Shown one piece after another: positions 1 through 6,275 of a stretch of DNA of 6,275 nucleotides. Both the position numbers and the translations under genes were made by a program. The notes beneath the pieces were generated by a model. It worked only from the letters and a program-made list of their open reading frames with translations, was not told the origin of the DNA and searched no databases. Within the stretch, counting starts at the first letter, position 1, and each line of letters begins with the position of its first letter. Source of the stretch: Syntrophales bacterium (GTDB lineage: Bacteria > Desulfobacterota > Syntrophia > Syntrophales > UBA2251); contig JALNWL010000154.1 in NCBI GenBank assembly GCA_023230905.1, forward strand, positions 1 to 6,275. The letters are read 5' to 3'.

Positions 1-132
1 CGTTTTGTCCGGGAACGCCTCGACCGCCTTCCGGAACATCTCCGCGAAGGTCTTGTCTTCGTACTTCAGCGTGGGGGGGACATTCTTGTCGTAGTTCTTG
101 AGCCATGGCTTTTCCGTGTAGACGTCACTCAT
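1..132 (-). CDS. Probable AMP-forming acyl-CoA ligase (N-terminal fragment)
   Basis: Only the first 44 codons are present; the gene runs off the left edge. The ATG (complement of 130-132) is preceded by a strong Shine-Dalgarno AGGAGGG (complement of 138-144), which fixes the start. The N-terminus reads MSDVYTEKPWLKNYD, and a later stretch reads FAEMFRKAVEAFPDKT. A W-L-x-x-Y segment followed by a helix ending in a PDKT-like turn is what I associate with the start of long-chain fatty-acid or other acyl-CoA synthetases of the ANL (AMP-binding) superfamily, which activate carboxylic acids with ATP and CoA. None of the catalytic AMP-binding motifs lies inside the window, so substrate and subfamily cannot be told. 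It is divergent from the activator gene at 730 and separated from it by about 600 bases. A different protein with a similar N-terminus is possible. Confidence 0.62.
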   Translation of the reverse strand, partial: MSDVYTEKPWLKNYDKNVPPTLKYEDKTFAEMFRKAVEAFPDKT

Positions 133-164
133 AGATACCCTCCTTTTTAGGTTGATGGCGTCGT

Positions 165-200
165 TGTGGAGCCTGAGGATCCCGTGCCGCTCCACACGGG
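165..200 (-). repeat. Two competing hairpins in the ligase leader
   Basis: Stem one pairs TGTGGAGC (165-172) with GCTCCACA (189-196), 8 perfect base pairs with a 16-nt loop. Stem two pairs CCCGTG (181-186) with CACGGG (195-200), 6 perfect base pairs with an 8-nt loop. Bases 195-196 belong to both stems and the arms interleave, so the full stems are mutually exclusive. On the minus strand they would sit about 30-70 nt upstream of the ligase start codon, outside its Shine-Dalgarno. The pairing is seen directly; any attenuation or translational role is inference. Confidence 0.4.
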
Positions 201-209
201 CGGGTGATG

Positions 210-288
210 CGGCGATCGGATCCCGGGTCGCGCTTGGTGAAGATCGCAAACGGGTTGAGAAAGAGCGTCCGGAAGCCCCTGATCGCCG
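210..288 (+). repeat. Long-range inverted repeat
   Basis: CGGCGATCGG (210-219) can pair with CTGATCGCCG (279-288): ten pairs including one G-U if the plus strand is transcribed (an A-C mismatch if the minus strand is), enclosing 59 bases. A pairing this long over a wide loop can arise by chance in GC-rich DNA. It is listed because it is one of several inverted repeats in the same non-coding stretch. Confidence 0.3.
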
Positions 289-347
289 GGAAGCCTTCAC
301 GGGCGCGAAACCGGGGCGCGGGGTTGAAGCGTGTTCGTCTATGGCAT

Positions 348-369
348 CGCGCCCCTGTGCAGGGACGCG
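348..369. repeat. Compact hairpin CGCG-CCCT / AGGG-CGCG
   Basis: CGCG (348-351) pairs with CGCG (366-369), and CCCT (353-356) pairs with AGGG (361-364) around a 4-base apex GTGC. The single opposition C352/A365 is a mismatch on the plus strand but a G-U wobble on the minus strand. There is no T-run on either side, so it is not a standard intrinsic terminator. Role unknown. Confidence 0.4.
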
Positions 370-396
370 GAACGATGAGTCGATGCGGAGTTTCTG

Positions 397-429
397 GTGA
401 CGGCGACCGCTGACATCGGTTGCCGTCAC
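397..429 (+). repeat. Strong 13-bp stem-loop in the divergent spacer
   Basis: GTGACGGCGACCG (397-409) pairs with CGGTTGCCGTCAC (417-429) around a 7-base loop. Twelve pairs are Watson-Crick, and the thirteenth is a G-U wobble if transcribed on the plus strand (A-C mismatch on the minus strand). No U-tract follows the stem, so it does not look like a simple intrinsic terminator. It could be part of a structured leader or small RNA, or a protein-binding palindrome. The pairing is seen directly; the role is unknown. Confidence 0.5.
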
Positions 430-438
430 GGTCTTGGG

Positions 439-472
439 CGTCCCGCCGGGAAGGGTCGGGTCCGGCGGGATG
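439..472 (+). repeat. Second strong stem-loop, 11 bp
   Basis: CGTCCCGCCGG (439-449) pairs with CCGGCGGGATG (462-472) around a 12-base loop. The core is nine perfect pairs, followed by one G-U (plus strand) and an outer C-G. It starts only 9 bases after the preceding 13-bp stem-loop. The bases that follow on the plus strand are T/G-rich (GGTTGAGTGTTTTGTTGG, 473-490), a poor U-tract at best, so a plus-strand terminator is possible but not convincing. Confidence 0.45.
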
Positions 473-537
473 GGTTGAGTGTTTTGTTGGAGCCTGTCGA
501 AACACGGCGCGTGTGTCCATCATGGCGCGCGTGGCTC

Positions 538-567
538 TTACTAATGGATTTTTAACCCGAATGTCAA
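538..567 (-). promoter_or_regulatory. Candidate sigma-70 promoter facing the ligase
   Basis: On the minus strand a perfect -35 TTGACA (complement of 562-567) is followed after 18 bases by TAGTAA (complement of 538-543), a half-matching -10 box. It lies in the AT-richer patch of the spacer and points toward the acyl-CoA ligase at 132. Use of it would give a leader of about 400 nt containing all the hairpins listed in this region. The 10-bp inverted repeat TGTC-AA-GACA (562-571) overlaps the -35 box and contains a GACAA half-site (568-572) like those upstream of the glutamate synthase operon. Weak -10 and long leader keep confidence low. Confidence 0.3.
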
Positions 568-729
568 GACAAAAGGTGGTAAAACGGGAACAATCCTCTG
601 TTGCAATTTTGTATCGCATCATGATAGGAAACGACCCGAAGTGAGCTTCGCAATCCCTGCCCTGACCGCCGGGAGTGGGAGGGACGGAACAGGGGCGAAC
701 GCCTGGAGGCATTTTTCAGGGATGGACGC

Positions 730-2328
<1,599 letters not shown>

Positions 2329-2371
2329 GGGCGGGGAGGCGGCCCCCGGGAAGACCCGCTCCGGAGGCGCT

Positions 2372-2383
2372 GACAAATTTGTC
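2372..2383. promoter_or_regulatory. Perfect 12-bp palindrome, candidate activator site (UAS1)
   Basis: GACAAATTTGTC is a perfect 12-base palindrome in an otherwise GC-rich setting. Its centre lies about 150 bases upstream of the -24 element of the sigma-54 promoter, within the usual range for enhancer sites bound by sigma-54 activators. The same half-site recurs at 2415-2434. It does not match the classical NifA site TGT-N10-ACA, so the assignment to the neighbouring activator is inference. Confidence 0.5.
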
Positions 2384-2414
2384 GCTCCCGGACCGGTGGG
2401 CACAATTATGTATC

Positions 2415-2434
2415 GACAAGCCGGCCTCCTTGTC
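2415..2434. promoter_or_regulatory. Second GACAAG/CTTGTC inverted repeat (UAS2)
   Basis: GACAAG (2415-2420) and CTTGTC (2429-2434) form a perfect 6-bp inverted repeat around 8 bases. The half-site GACAA starts 43 bases after the one in the first palindrome, close to four helical turns, which would put the two on a similar face of DNA. Two sites of shared half-sequence upstream of one sigma-54 promoter fit cooperative binding of a dimeric enhancer protein (inference). Confidence 0.45.
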
Positions 2435-2525
2435 CACCCGCCGTTTCCGCCCGTCGGCCGGCCGGGGCCGCGAAGCGAGGGCGCTGTCTCCGCCGGAGCG
2501 ACCCAGAGGTCCGCTCCCGTCCATC

Positions 2526-2541
2526 TGGCACGGTTATCGCT
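2526..2541 (+). promoter_or_regulatory. Sigma-54 (-24/-12) promoter of the glutamate synthase operon
   Basis: TGGCACG-GTTA-TCGCT matches the consensus TGGCACG-N4-TTGCW at all but one base (C for T in the -12 box). The essential GG (2527-2528) and GC (2539-2540) are separated by exactly 10 bases. Transcription would begin near 2552, giving a leader of about 54 nt before the ATG at 2606. A sigma-54 activator gene lies immediately upstream and two inverted repeats sit at enhancer distance, which makes a functional promoter likely. Confidence 0.82.
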
Positions 2542-2605
2542 TTCCCGTCACAGACGTCACGCCGTCGGTGAAAACCGCCGGGCGTGAAAGACAAAGGAAT
2601 TTCCC

Positions 2606-3736
2606 ATGTGCCGCTTATTTGCCATAACGAGCGCCGAACCCCTCTCCCCGATGGTGGCGATCCGCGCCCTCGACGTCATGAAGGAAGGCCACGACGGCTC
2701 CGGCGTGGGGCTCTTCCTGACCGATCTGGGGGGGGACTTCGAGCAGTTCCGCGGCGGGCCCATCCTGTCGGGGATCTTCTCCAACGCCGGGATCAAGGCC
2801 CTCGACCGGTACATGATGGACATGGACTTCATGGTGAAGTACAAGCTCTCCATACGCCCGCCCATGGCGCCGCCGCCGGGAACGCCGAAGCGGGACAACT
2901 ACCTGATCCGGGTCTACGAATACCCGCCGGAGTGGGAGGTCCTCTCCCAGGCCGAACTGCATCACCGCCTGATGATGACCCGCCTAGAGCTGCGCCGGAT
3001 GGGGGAGGTGGACGGGTCGATGCTGATCTTCAGCTTCTGGCCGGACGTGATCATGATCAAGGAGGTCGGCGACCCCCTGACCGTCGCGGAATACCTGGGC
3101 CTGAACCGCCGGGAACTGCAGGCCCGCGTGGTCCTCGCGCAGGGCCGTCAGAACACGAACTACGCCATCGACATTTACGCCTGCCACCCCTTTTTCATCC
3201 AGGGGATCGCTACGATGACGAACGGCGAGAACACCGCCTTCGTCCCGATCCGGGAATTTCTCACTTCCCGGCGGTACGAGGGCTACCAGGGCTACCAGTC
3301 CGACTCGGAGGTCTTCACCCACATCCTCCACTACACGCGCAACCAATTGGGACTGGGGCTTGAGATGTACAAGCACATCATCACCCCCCTGAAGGACGAC
3401 GAGCTGGCCGAACACCCCAACGGCGAGTGGCTCCGTAGGGTCAAGCAGAGCTGCAGACCGCTGATCGTGGACGGACCGAACTGCGTCATGGGCTGCCTGC
3501 CGGACAAGGGCCTGTTCATGGTCCAGGACGGCAAGAAGCTCCGTCCCGGCATCGTGGGCGGCAACCCCGGGATGATCGCCTTCTCCTCGGAGATGTGCGG
3601 TCTTGACACCGCCATCCCCGCCCGAGATAAATCGCGGGATTTTCAACCGATGAAGTACGACACGGTCTACGTGGGACCGGACCGTCAAGAGGTCAGACAA
3701 TGGAGCCAATGGGACGAATTGACCCCGCGACCTTGA
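2606..3736 (+). CDS. Glutamate synthase-type class II glutamine amidotransferase subunit
   Basis: A 376-residue stand-alone amidotransferase, the counterpart of the N-terminal domain of GltB (COG0067-like, 'archaeal-type' split enzyme). It would hydrolyse glutamine and pass ammonia to the synthase subunit encoded next. The product begins MCRLFAI, so removal of Met exposes Cys2 as the N-terminal nucleophile; this fixes the start, which has AAAGGA (2593-2598) at good spacing. Other class II-type signatures are GHDGSG (28-33), R181 in GRQNTNY, NGEN (206-209, in place of the common HNGEI) and SDSEV (232-236). About 145 residues separate HDGSG from GRQNTNY, including a segment 70-110 I do not recognise. 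The C-terminal ~140 residues probably finish the fold and contact partners. Its end overlaps the next gene by 37 bases, indicating translational coupling. The acceptor is assumed to be 2-oxoglutarate; a different amination, as in N-methylglutamate synthase, cannot be excluded. Confidence 0.85.
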   Translation: MCRLFAITSAEPLSPMVAIRALDVMKEGHDGSGVGLFLTDLGGDFEQFRGGPILSGIFSNAGIKALDRYMMDMDFMVKYKLSIRPPMAPPPGTPKRDNYLIRVYEYPPEWEVLSQAELHHRLMMTRLELRRMGEVDGSMLIFSFWPDVIMIKEVGDPLTVAEYLGLNRRELQARVVLAQGRQNTNYAIDIYACHPFFIQGIATMTNGENTAFVPIREFLTSRRYEGYQGYQSDSEVFTHILHYTRNQLGLGLEMYKHIITPLKDDELAEHPNGEWLRRVKQSCRPLIVDGPNCVMGCLPDKGLFMVQDGKKLRPGIVGGNPGMIAFSSEMCGLDTAIPARDKSRDFQPMKYDTVYVGPDRQEVRQWSQWDELTPRP

Positions 3737-5334
3737 GCGTCCGGGACCTCCCCTGGCGGGTCCTTTGGAACCGGGAAACGTGCACCCTCTGCGGGCGCTG
3801 CACCGCCGTCTGCCCGGTGCAGGCGATCGAACTCGGCGTCCACCGCAAGCGCGTCGTGACCGCGGCGGTGGGGCTTGCGGATAAGCCGACCCAGGCCGTT
3901 GGCCTCTACCACGGCATCCGCCAACGGACCGACGCCGCGCATGCCTGCGTGGGCTGCGGGATGTGCGCCCTCGTGTGCCCCAACGGGTCCATCGCGCCCG
4001 CCCACGGCGACGAGACGGACAAGCTCCGCTTCCACGTCCAGCAGGGCGGCGAACCCCGGCGGCGCGGCGGCCGGCGCAACGACCCCCAGAGCGTCCTCGA
4101 CGCGATCAAGTTCATCCGCATCTCCATGCTCACCGATCCGGCCCTCGACGCGGGTCGCCATGAATTCGAGCTGCGCACCCTCCTCGGCCGGGTCCTGCCG
4201 CCGGAGGAAATCCTGAGAGTCACGAAGGAGAACGGCTGGGTGCCCCCCGTGCGCGAGATCTACCCGCTCGTCATCGGCAGCATGTCCTTCGGGGCGCTGT
4301 CGCCCAACATGTGGGAGGGCCTGCAGATGGGTGTGGCCTACCTGAACGAGGAGATGGGGATGCCCGTCCGGATCTGCACCGGCGAGGGCGGCTGCCCCCC
4401 GCGCCTCCTGCGATCGCGCTTTCTGAAATACGTCATCCTCCAGATCGCGAGCGGCTACTTCGGCTGGGACGAGATCCTCCATGCCCTGCCCGAGATGCAG
4501 GAGGACCCCTGCGCCATCGAGATCAAGTACGGCCAGGGGGCCAAACCCGGCGACGGGGGGCTTTTGATGTGGTACAAAGTCAACCGGCTCATCGCCGCCA
4601 TCCGGGGCGTCCCGGCGGGCGTCAGCCTCCCGAGTCCGCCGACGCACCAGACGAAATACTCGATCGAGGAGGCGGTCGCCAAGATGATCCAGTCCATGGC
4701 CATGGCTTGGGGATTCCGGGTGCCCGTCTATCCGAAGATCTCCGCGACCTCGACGACGCTCGCGGTGCTGAACAACCTGACCCGGAACCCCTACGCGGGG
4801 GGGCTCGCCATCGACGGGGAGGACGGCGGGACCGGTGCGGCCTACAACGTCTCGATGGACCACATGGGCCATCCGATCGCGAGCAATGTCCGGGACGCCT
4901 ACCTGAACCTGGTCAAGGTGGGCAAACAGAACGAGATCCCGATCTTCGCCGGCGGCGGCGTCGGCAAGAACGGCAACCTGGCCGCCAACGCGGCGGCCCT
5001 GATCATGCTGGGGGCCAGCGGCGTCCAGACGGGCAAGTACCTCATGCAGGCGGCGGCCGGCTGTCTCGGCTCCGAACGCGACCGCTGCAACATCTGCAAC
5101 ATCGGCCTGTGTCCGAAGGGGATCACGTCCCAGGACCCGCGCCTCTACCGGCGGCTCGATCCGGAGAAGGTGGCCGAGCGGCTCGTCGATGTCTTCAAGG
5201 GTTTCGACACGGAATTGAAAAAGATCGTGGCGCCCCTGGGGCGATCCACGTCGCTGCCGATCGGCATGTCCGACGCGATCGGCATAGCCGACGGCCATGC
5301 GGCGGAACGGCTGAAGATCAAGTATGTGGTGTAG
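3700..5334 (+). CDS. Glutamate synthase FMN/Fe-S subunit with N-terminal 2[4Fe-4S] domain
   Basis: A 544-residue cytoplasmic flavoprotein corresponding to the central, FMN-binding (beta/alpha)8 domain of GltB (COG0069-like). It should combine ammonia with 2-oxoglutarate and reduce the imine to glutamate. The N-terminus carries two ferredoxin motifs, C28-x2-C31-x2-C34-x3-C38 and C83-x2-C86-x2-C89-x3-C93. The synthase domain (~185-510) shows GSMSFGALS (193-201), CTGEGG (226-231), KYGQGAKPG (276-284), DGEDGGTGA (372-380) and AGGGVGKNG (417-425). A further cysteine set C463-x2-C466-x4-C471 followed by PKGI occupies the place of the [3Fe-4S] site of classical GltB, with altered spacing. The ATG at 3700 has AGAGG (3686-3690) upstream and lies inside the preceding gene; ATG 3709 is an in-frame alternative. 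No GltD-like NAD(P)H subunit is visible, so electrons probably arrive from ferredoxin through the N-terminal clusters (inference). Confidence 0.92.
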   Translation: MEPMGRIDPATLSVRDLPWRVLWNRETCTLCGRCTAVCPVQAIELGVHRKRVVTAAVGLADKPTQAVGLYHGIRQRTDAAHACVGCGMCALVCPNGSIAPAHGDETDKLRFHVQQGGEPRRRGGRRNDPQSVLDAIKFIRISMLTDPALDAGRHEFELRTLLGRVLPPEEILRVTKENGWVPPVREIYPLVIGSMSFGALSPNMWEGLQMGVAYLNEEMGMPVRICTGEGGCPPRLLRSRFLKYVILQIASGYFGWDEILHALPEMQEDPCAIEIKYGQGAKPGDGGLLMWYKVNRLIAAIRGVPAGVSLPSPPTHQTKYSIEEAVAKMIQSMAMAWGFRVPVYPKISATSTTLAVLNNLTRNPYAGGLAIDGEDGGTGAAYNVSMDHMGHPIASNVRDAYLNLVKVGKQNEIPIFAGGGVGKNGNLAANAAALIMLGASGVQTGKYLMQAAAGCLGSERDRCNICNIGLCPKGITSQDPRLYRRLDPEKVAERLVDVFKGFDTELKKIVAPLGRSTSLPIGMSDAIGIADGHAAERLKIKYVV

Positions 5335-5375
5335 GCACCGGGTGACAGGCCCGACGCCTGACGGGGAGATGGGAT

Positions 5376-6275
5376 GTGAACGGCGCGAGTAAACCGACCT
5401 GGGTGATTCCCGGCATGGAAAAGGGCCTCCGGGTGGATTCGCGCGTCCTGGAAGAGCGCATCCAGAAGGCCGTGTCCGACGGGCACCGGTCGCTGGAGAT
5501 TATTGCCCAGGGGCAGCACGGCATCGGCGGCCGCCTCTGGCGCGCGGGGAACGAAACCGTCCGGATCCGCGTCATGGGCACGTCCGGGCAGCGCCTGGGC
5601 GCGATGGGCTTCCCCAACACCGTGATCGACTGCGTCGGTCCGGCGTCCGACGATGTGGGTTGGCTCAACGCCGGGGCGCGGATCATCGTCCGGGGCAACG
5701 CCACGAACGGCGCGGGCAACGCCATGGCGCAGGGGCAGATCTACGTCGCCGGGAACATCGGCGCCCGTGGGATGACGATGACCAAGCACAACCCCCGCTT
5801 CGCCCCGCCGGAACTCTGGGTCCTGGGCGGCGTCGGGGACTCCTTCGCCGAATTCATGGCCGGCGGCCACGCGGTCGTCTGCGGTCACGGCGTGGAGCGG
5901 GAGCGCGCCGGCCTGGGATATCGCCCCTGCGTCGGGATGGTGGGCGGAAAGATCTTCTTCCGGGGTTCCTGCCCGGGTTACAGCGAAAACGACGCCGTTC
6001 TGGCGCCGGTGGACGATGAGGACTGGCGATGGTTGACGGCCGGCCTCAAGGCCTTCCTCGCCGCGATCAACCGGCCGGGCCTCTACAAGACGCTGACCGC
6101 CGACCGCGGACAGTGGCAGGTCCTGGCGGCTCGCCGGACCCAAGAAAAACACGCCGGCCCCTACCGCTCGCTGCCGCAATTTCTCCGGGAGGTCTGGGAG
6201 ACGCAACTGGGGGCGGGCGGCCTGATCGGCGACCTCACCGACCTGGACCGGAGCCCGGTGGACGTGATTGCGAAG
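5376..6275 (+). CDS. Glutamate synthase GXGXG subunit (partial at right edge)
   Basis: An open frame of 300 codons reaches the window end without a stop. It starts with GTG at 5376, with GGAG (5365-5368) seven bases upstream; the overlapping ATG at 5374 runs straight into TGA and cannot be the start. Residues ~38-205 form the GXGXG right-handed beta-helix of the GltB C-terminal domain and FwdC family (COG0070-like), with glycine-rich turns such as GIGG (49-52), GNATNGAGNAM (107-117), QIYVAGNIGARGM (121-133) and later VLGGVGDSF and VCGHG. In GltB this domain is structural, packing amidotransferase and synthase domains so that the ammonia tunnel is formed. The following ~95 residues are helical-looking and end in a GGLIGDLTDLDRSP segment, longer than a bare GXGXG domain. 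It is 41 bases downstream of the FMN subunit gene with no terminator between, so it is the third gene of the operon. In-frame ATG at codon 14 is a less likely start. Confidence 0.88.
   Translation, partial: MNGASKPTWVIPGMEKGLRVDSRVLEERIQKAVSDGHRSLEIIAQGQHGIGGRLWRAGNETVRIRVMGTSGQRLGAMGFPNTVIDCVGPASDDVGWLNAGARIIVRGNATNGAGNAMAQGQIYVAGNIGARGMTMTKHNPRFAPPELWVLGGVGDSFAEFMAGGHAVVCGHGVERERAGLGYRPCVGMVGGKIFFRGSCPGYSENDAVLAPVDDEDWRWLTAGLKAFLAAINRPGLYKTLTADRGQWQVLAARRTQEKHAGPYRSLPQFLREVWETQLGAGGLIGDLTDLDRSPVDVIAK

Larger units (their letters stand above)
133..729. other. Divergent intergenic region, no credible gene
   Basis: About 600 bases lie between two divergent starts. The open frames here give Arg/Pro-rich or otherwise composition-driven peptides with no family resemblance and no convincing ribosome binding sites, so I call it non-coding. 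The stretch 150-530 is GC-rich and packed with inverted repeats (listed separately at 165-200, 210-288, 348-369, 397-429 and 439-472). From about 538 to 640 the composition becomes clearly more AT-rich, as expected for promoters. The plus-strand activator has a Shine-Dalgarno-like AGGGA at 718-722, and the minus-strand ligase has AGGAGGG just outside its start. I found no tRNA, rRNA or CRISPR structure. Confidence 0.7.
2329..2605 (+). promoter_or_regulatory. Regulatory gap between activator and glutamate synthase operon
   Basis: These 277 bases hold no credible gene. They contain, in order, a weak GC hairpin without a T-run (CGGGG/CCCCG, about 2332-2348) just after the activator stop, the two GACAA/TTGTC inverted repeats (2372-2383 and 2415-2434), a GC-rich spacer, the sigma-54 promoter (2526-2541) and the ribosome binding site AAAGGA (2593-2598). 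The lack of a good terminator leaves open some read-through from the activator gene into the operon. Confidence 0.7.

Noticed and set aside
601..605. TTGCA as a possible -12 box of a sigma-54 promoter for the activator
   Set aside because: The GG required ten bases before the GC is missing (the bases there are CA), so it does not make a -24/-12 promoter.
601..629. Possible sigma-70 promoter TTGCAA followed by GATAGG for the activator gene
   Set aside because: Spacing of 16 is acceptable but the -10 matches only 3 of 6 bases; too weak to list as a feature.
420..644. 74-codon plus-strand frame in the spacer
   Set aside because: No ribosome binding site, no recognisable protein, and it runs through the AT-rich patch that looks like promoter DNA.
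125..712. 195-codon minus-strand frame filling the divergent spacer
   Set aside because: Arg/Pro-rich composition, no family resemblance, and it overlaps the better-supported ligase start and Shine-Dalgarno in another frame.
2332..2348. GC hairpin after the activator stop as an intrinsic terminator
   Set aside because: The stem is only about 5 bp and no T-run follows, so it does not support termination.
2984..3709. 241-codon minus-strand frame antisense to the amidotransferase
   Set aside because: Shadow of a gene with good family signatures; Val/Asp/His-rich with no domain of its own.
3685..5298. 537-codon open frame on the minus strand, antisense to the FMN subunit gene
   Set aside because: It is the reverse frame of a gene with clear Fe-S and FMN motifs. 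Its product is His/Asp/Gly/Arg-rich with no domain, and long antisense frames are expected in GC-rich coding DNA.
5374..5376. ATG as start of the GXGXG subunit
   Set aside because: The next codon in that frame is TGA; the overlapping GTG at 5376 opens the 300-codon frame instead.

Overview
The window is GC-rich with dense coding and reads as a chromosomal segment of an anaerobic bacterium. The best guess is a Desulfobacterota-type (deltaproteobacterial) syntroph or sulfate reducer. This rests on the style of the acyl-CoA ligase N-terminus, the NifA-like sigma-54 activator and the split, ferredoxin-type glutamate synthase genes. It is inference from remembered family resemblance, not from a database search.

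Layout: (1) positions 1-132, minus strand: the first 44 codons of a probable AMP-forming acyl-CoA ligase that leaves the window to the left. (2) 133-729: a roughly 600-base divergent non-coding region with several strong inverted repeats and an AT-richer patch near 538-640 that probably holds promoters. (3) 730-2328, plus: a complete NifA-like enhancer-binding protein (GAF, AAA+ and Fis-type HTH). (4) 2329-2605: a regulatory gap with two inverted repeats built from the same GACAA/TTGTC half-site and a near-consensus sigma-54 promoter at 2526-2541. (5) 2606-3736, 3700-5334 and 5376-6275 (open at the right edge), plus: a three-gene operon encoding the glutamine amidotransferase, the ferredoxin-plus-FMN synthase and the GXGXG subunits of a split ('archaeal-type') glutamate synthase.

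The simplest reading is a self-contained nitrogen-assimilation module. The activator binds the upstream inverted repeats, contacts RNA polymerase-sigma54 at the -24/-12 promoter, and switches on a glutamate synthase whose three functional domains are separate polypeptides. The amidotransferase would release ammonia from glutamine, and the FMN/Fe-S subunit would reduce the iminoglutarate formed with 2-oxoglutarate. No NAD(P)H-oxidising GltD subunit is visible, and the FMN subunit carries its own 2[4Fe-4S] domain, so ferredoxin or another low-potential donor is plausible. The divergent acyl-CoA ligase has no evident link to this role. The most noteworthy observations are the regulator-UAS-promoter-operon arrangement, the divergent amidotransferase, the altered Fe-S cysteine spacing in the synthase subunit, and the inverted-repeat-rich divergent spacer.
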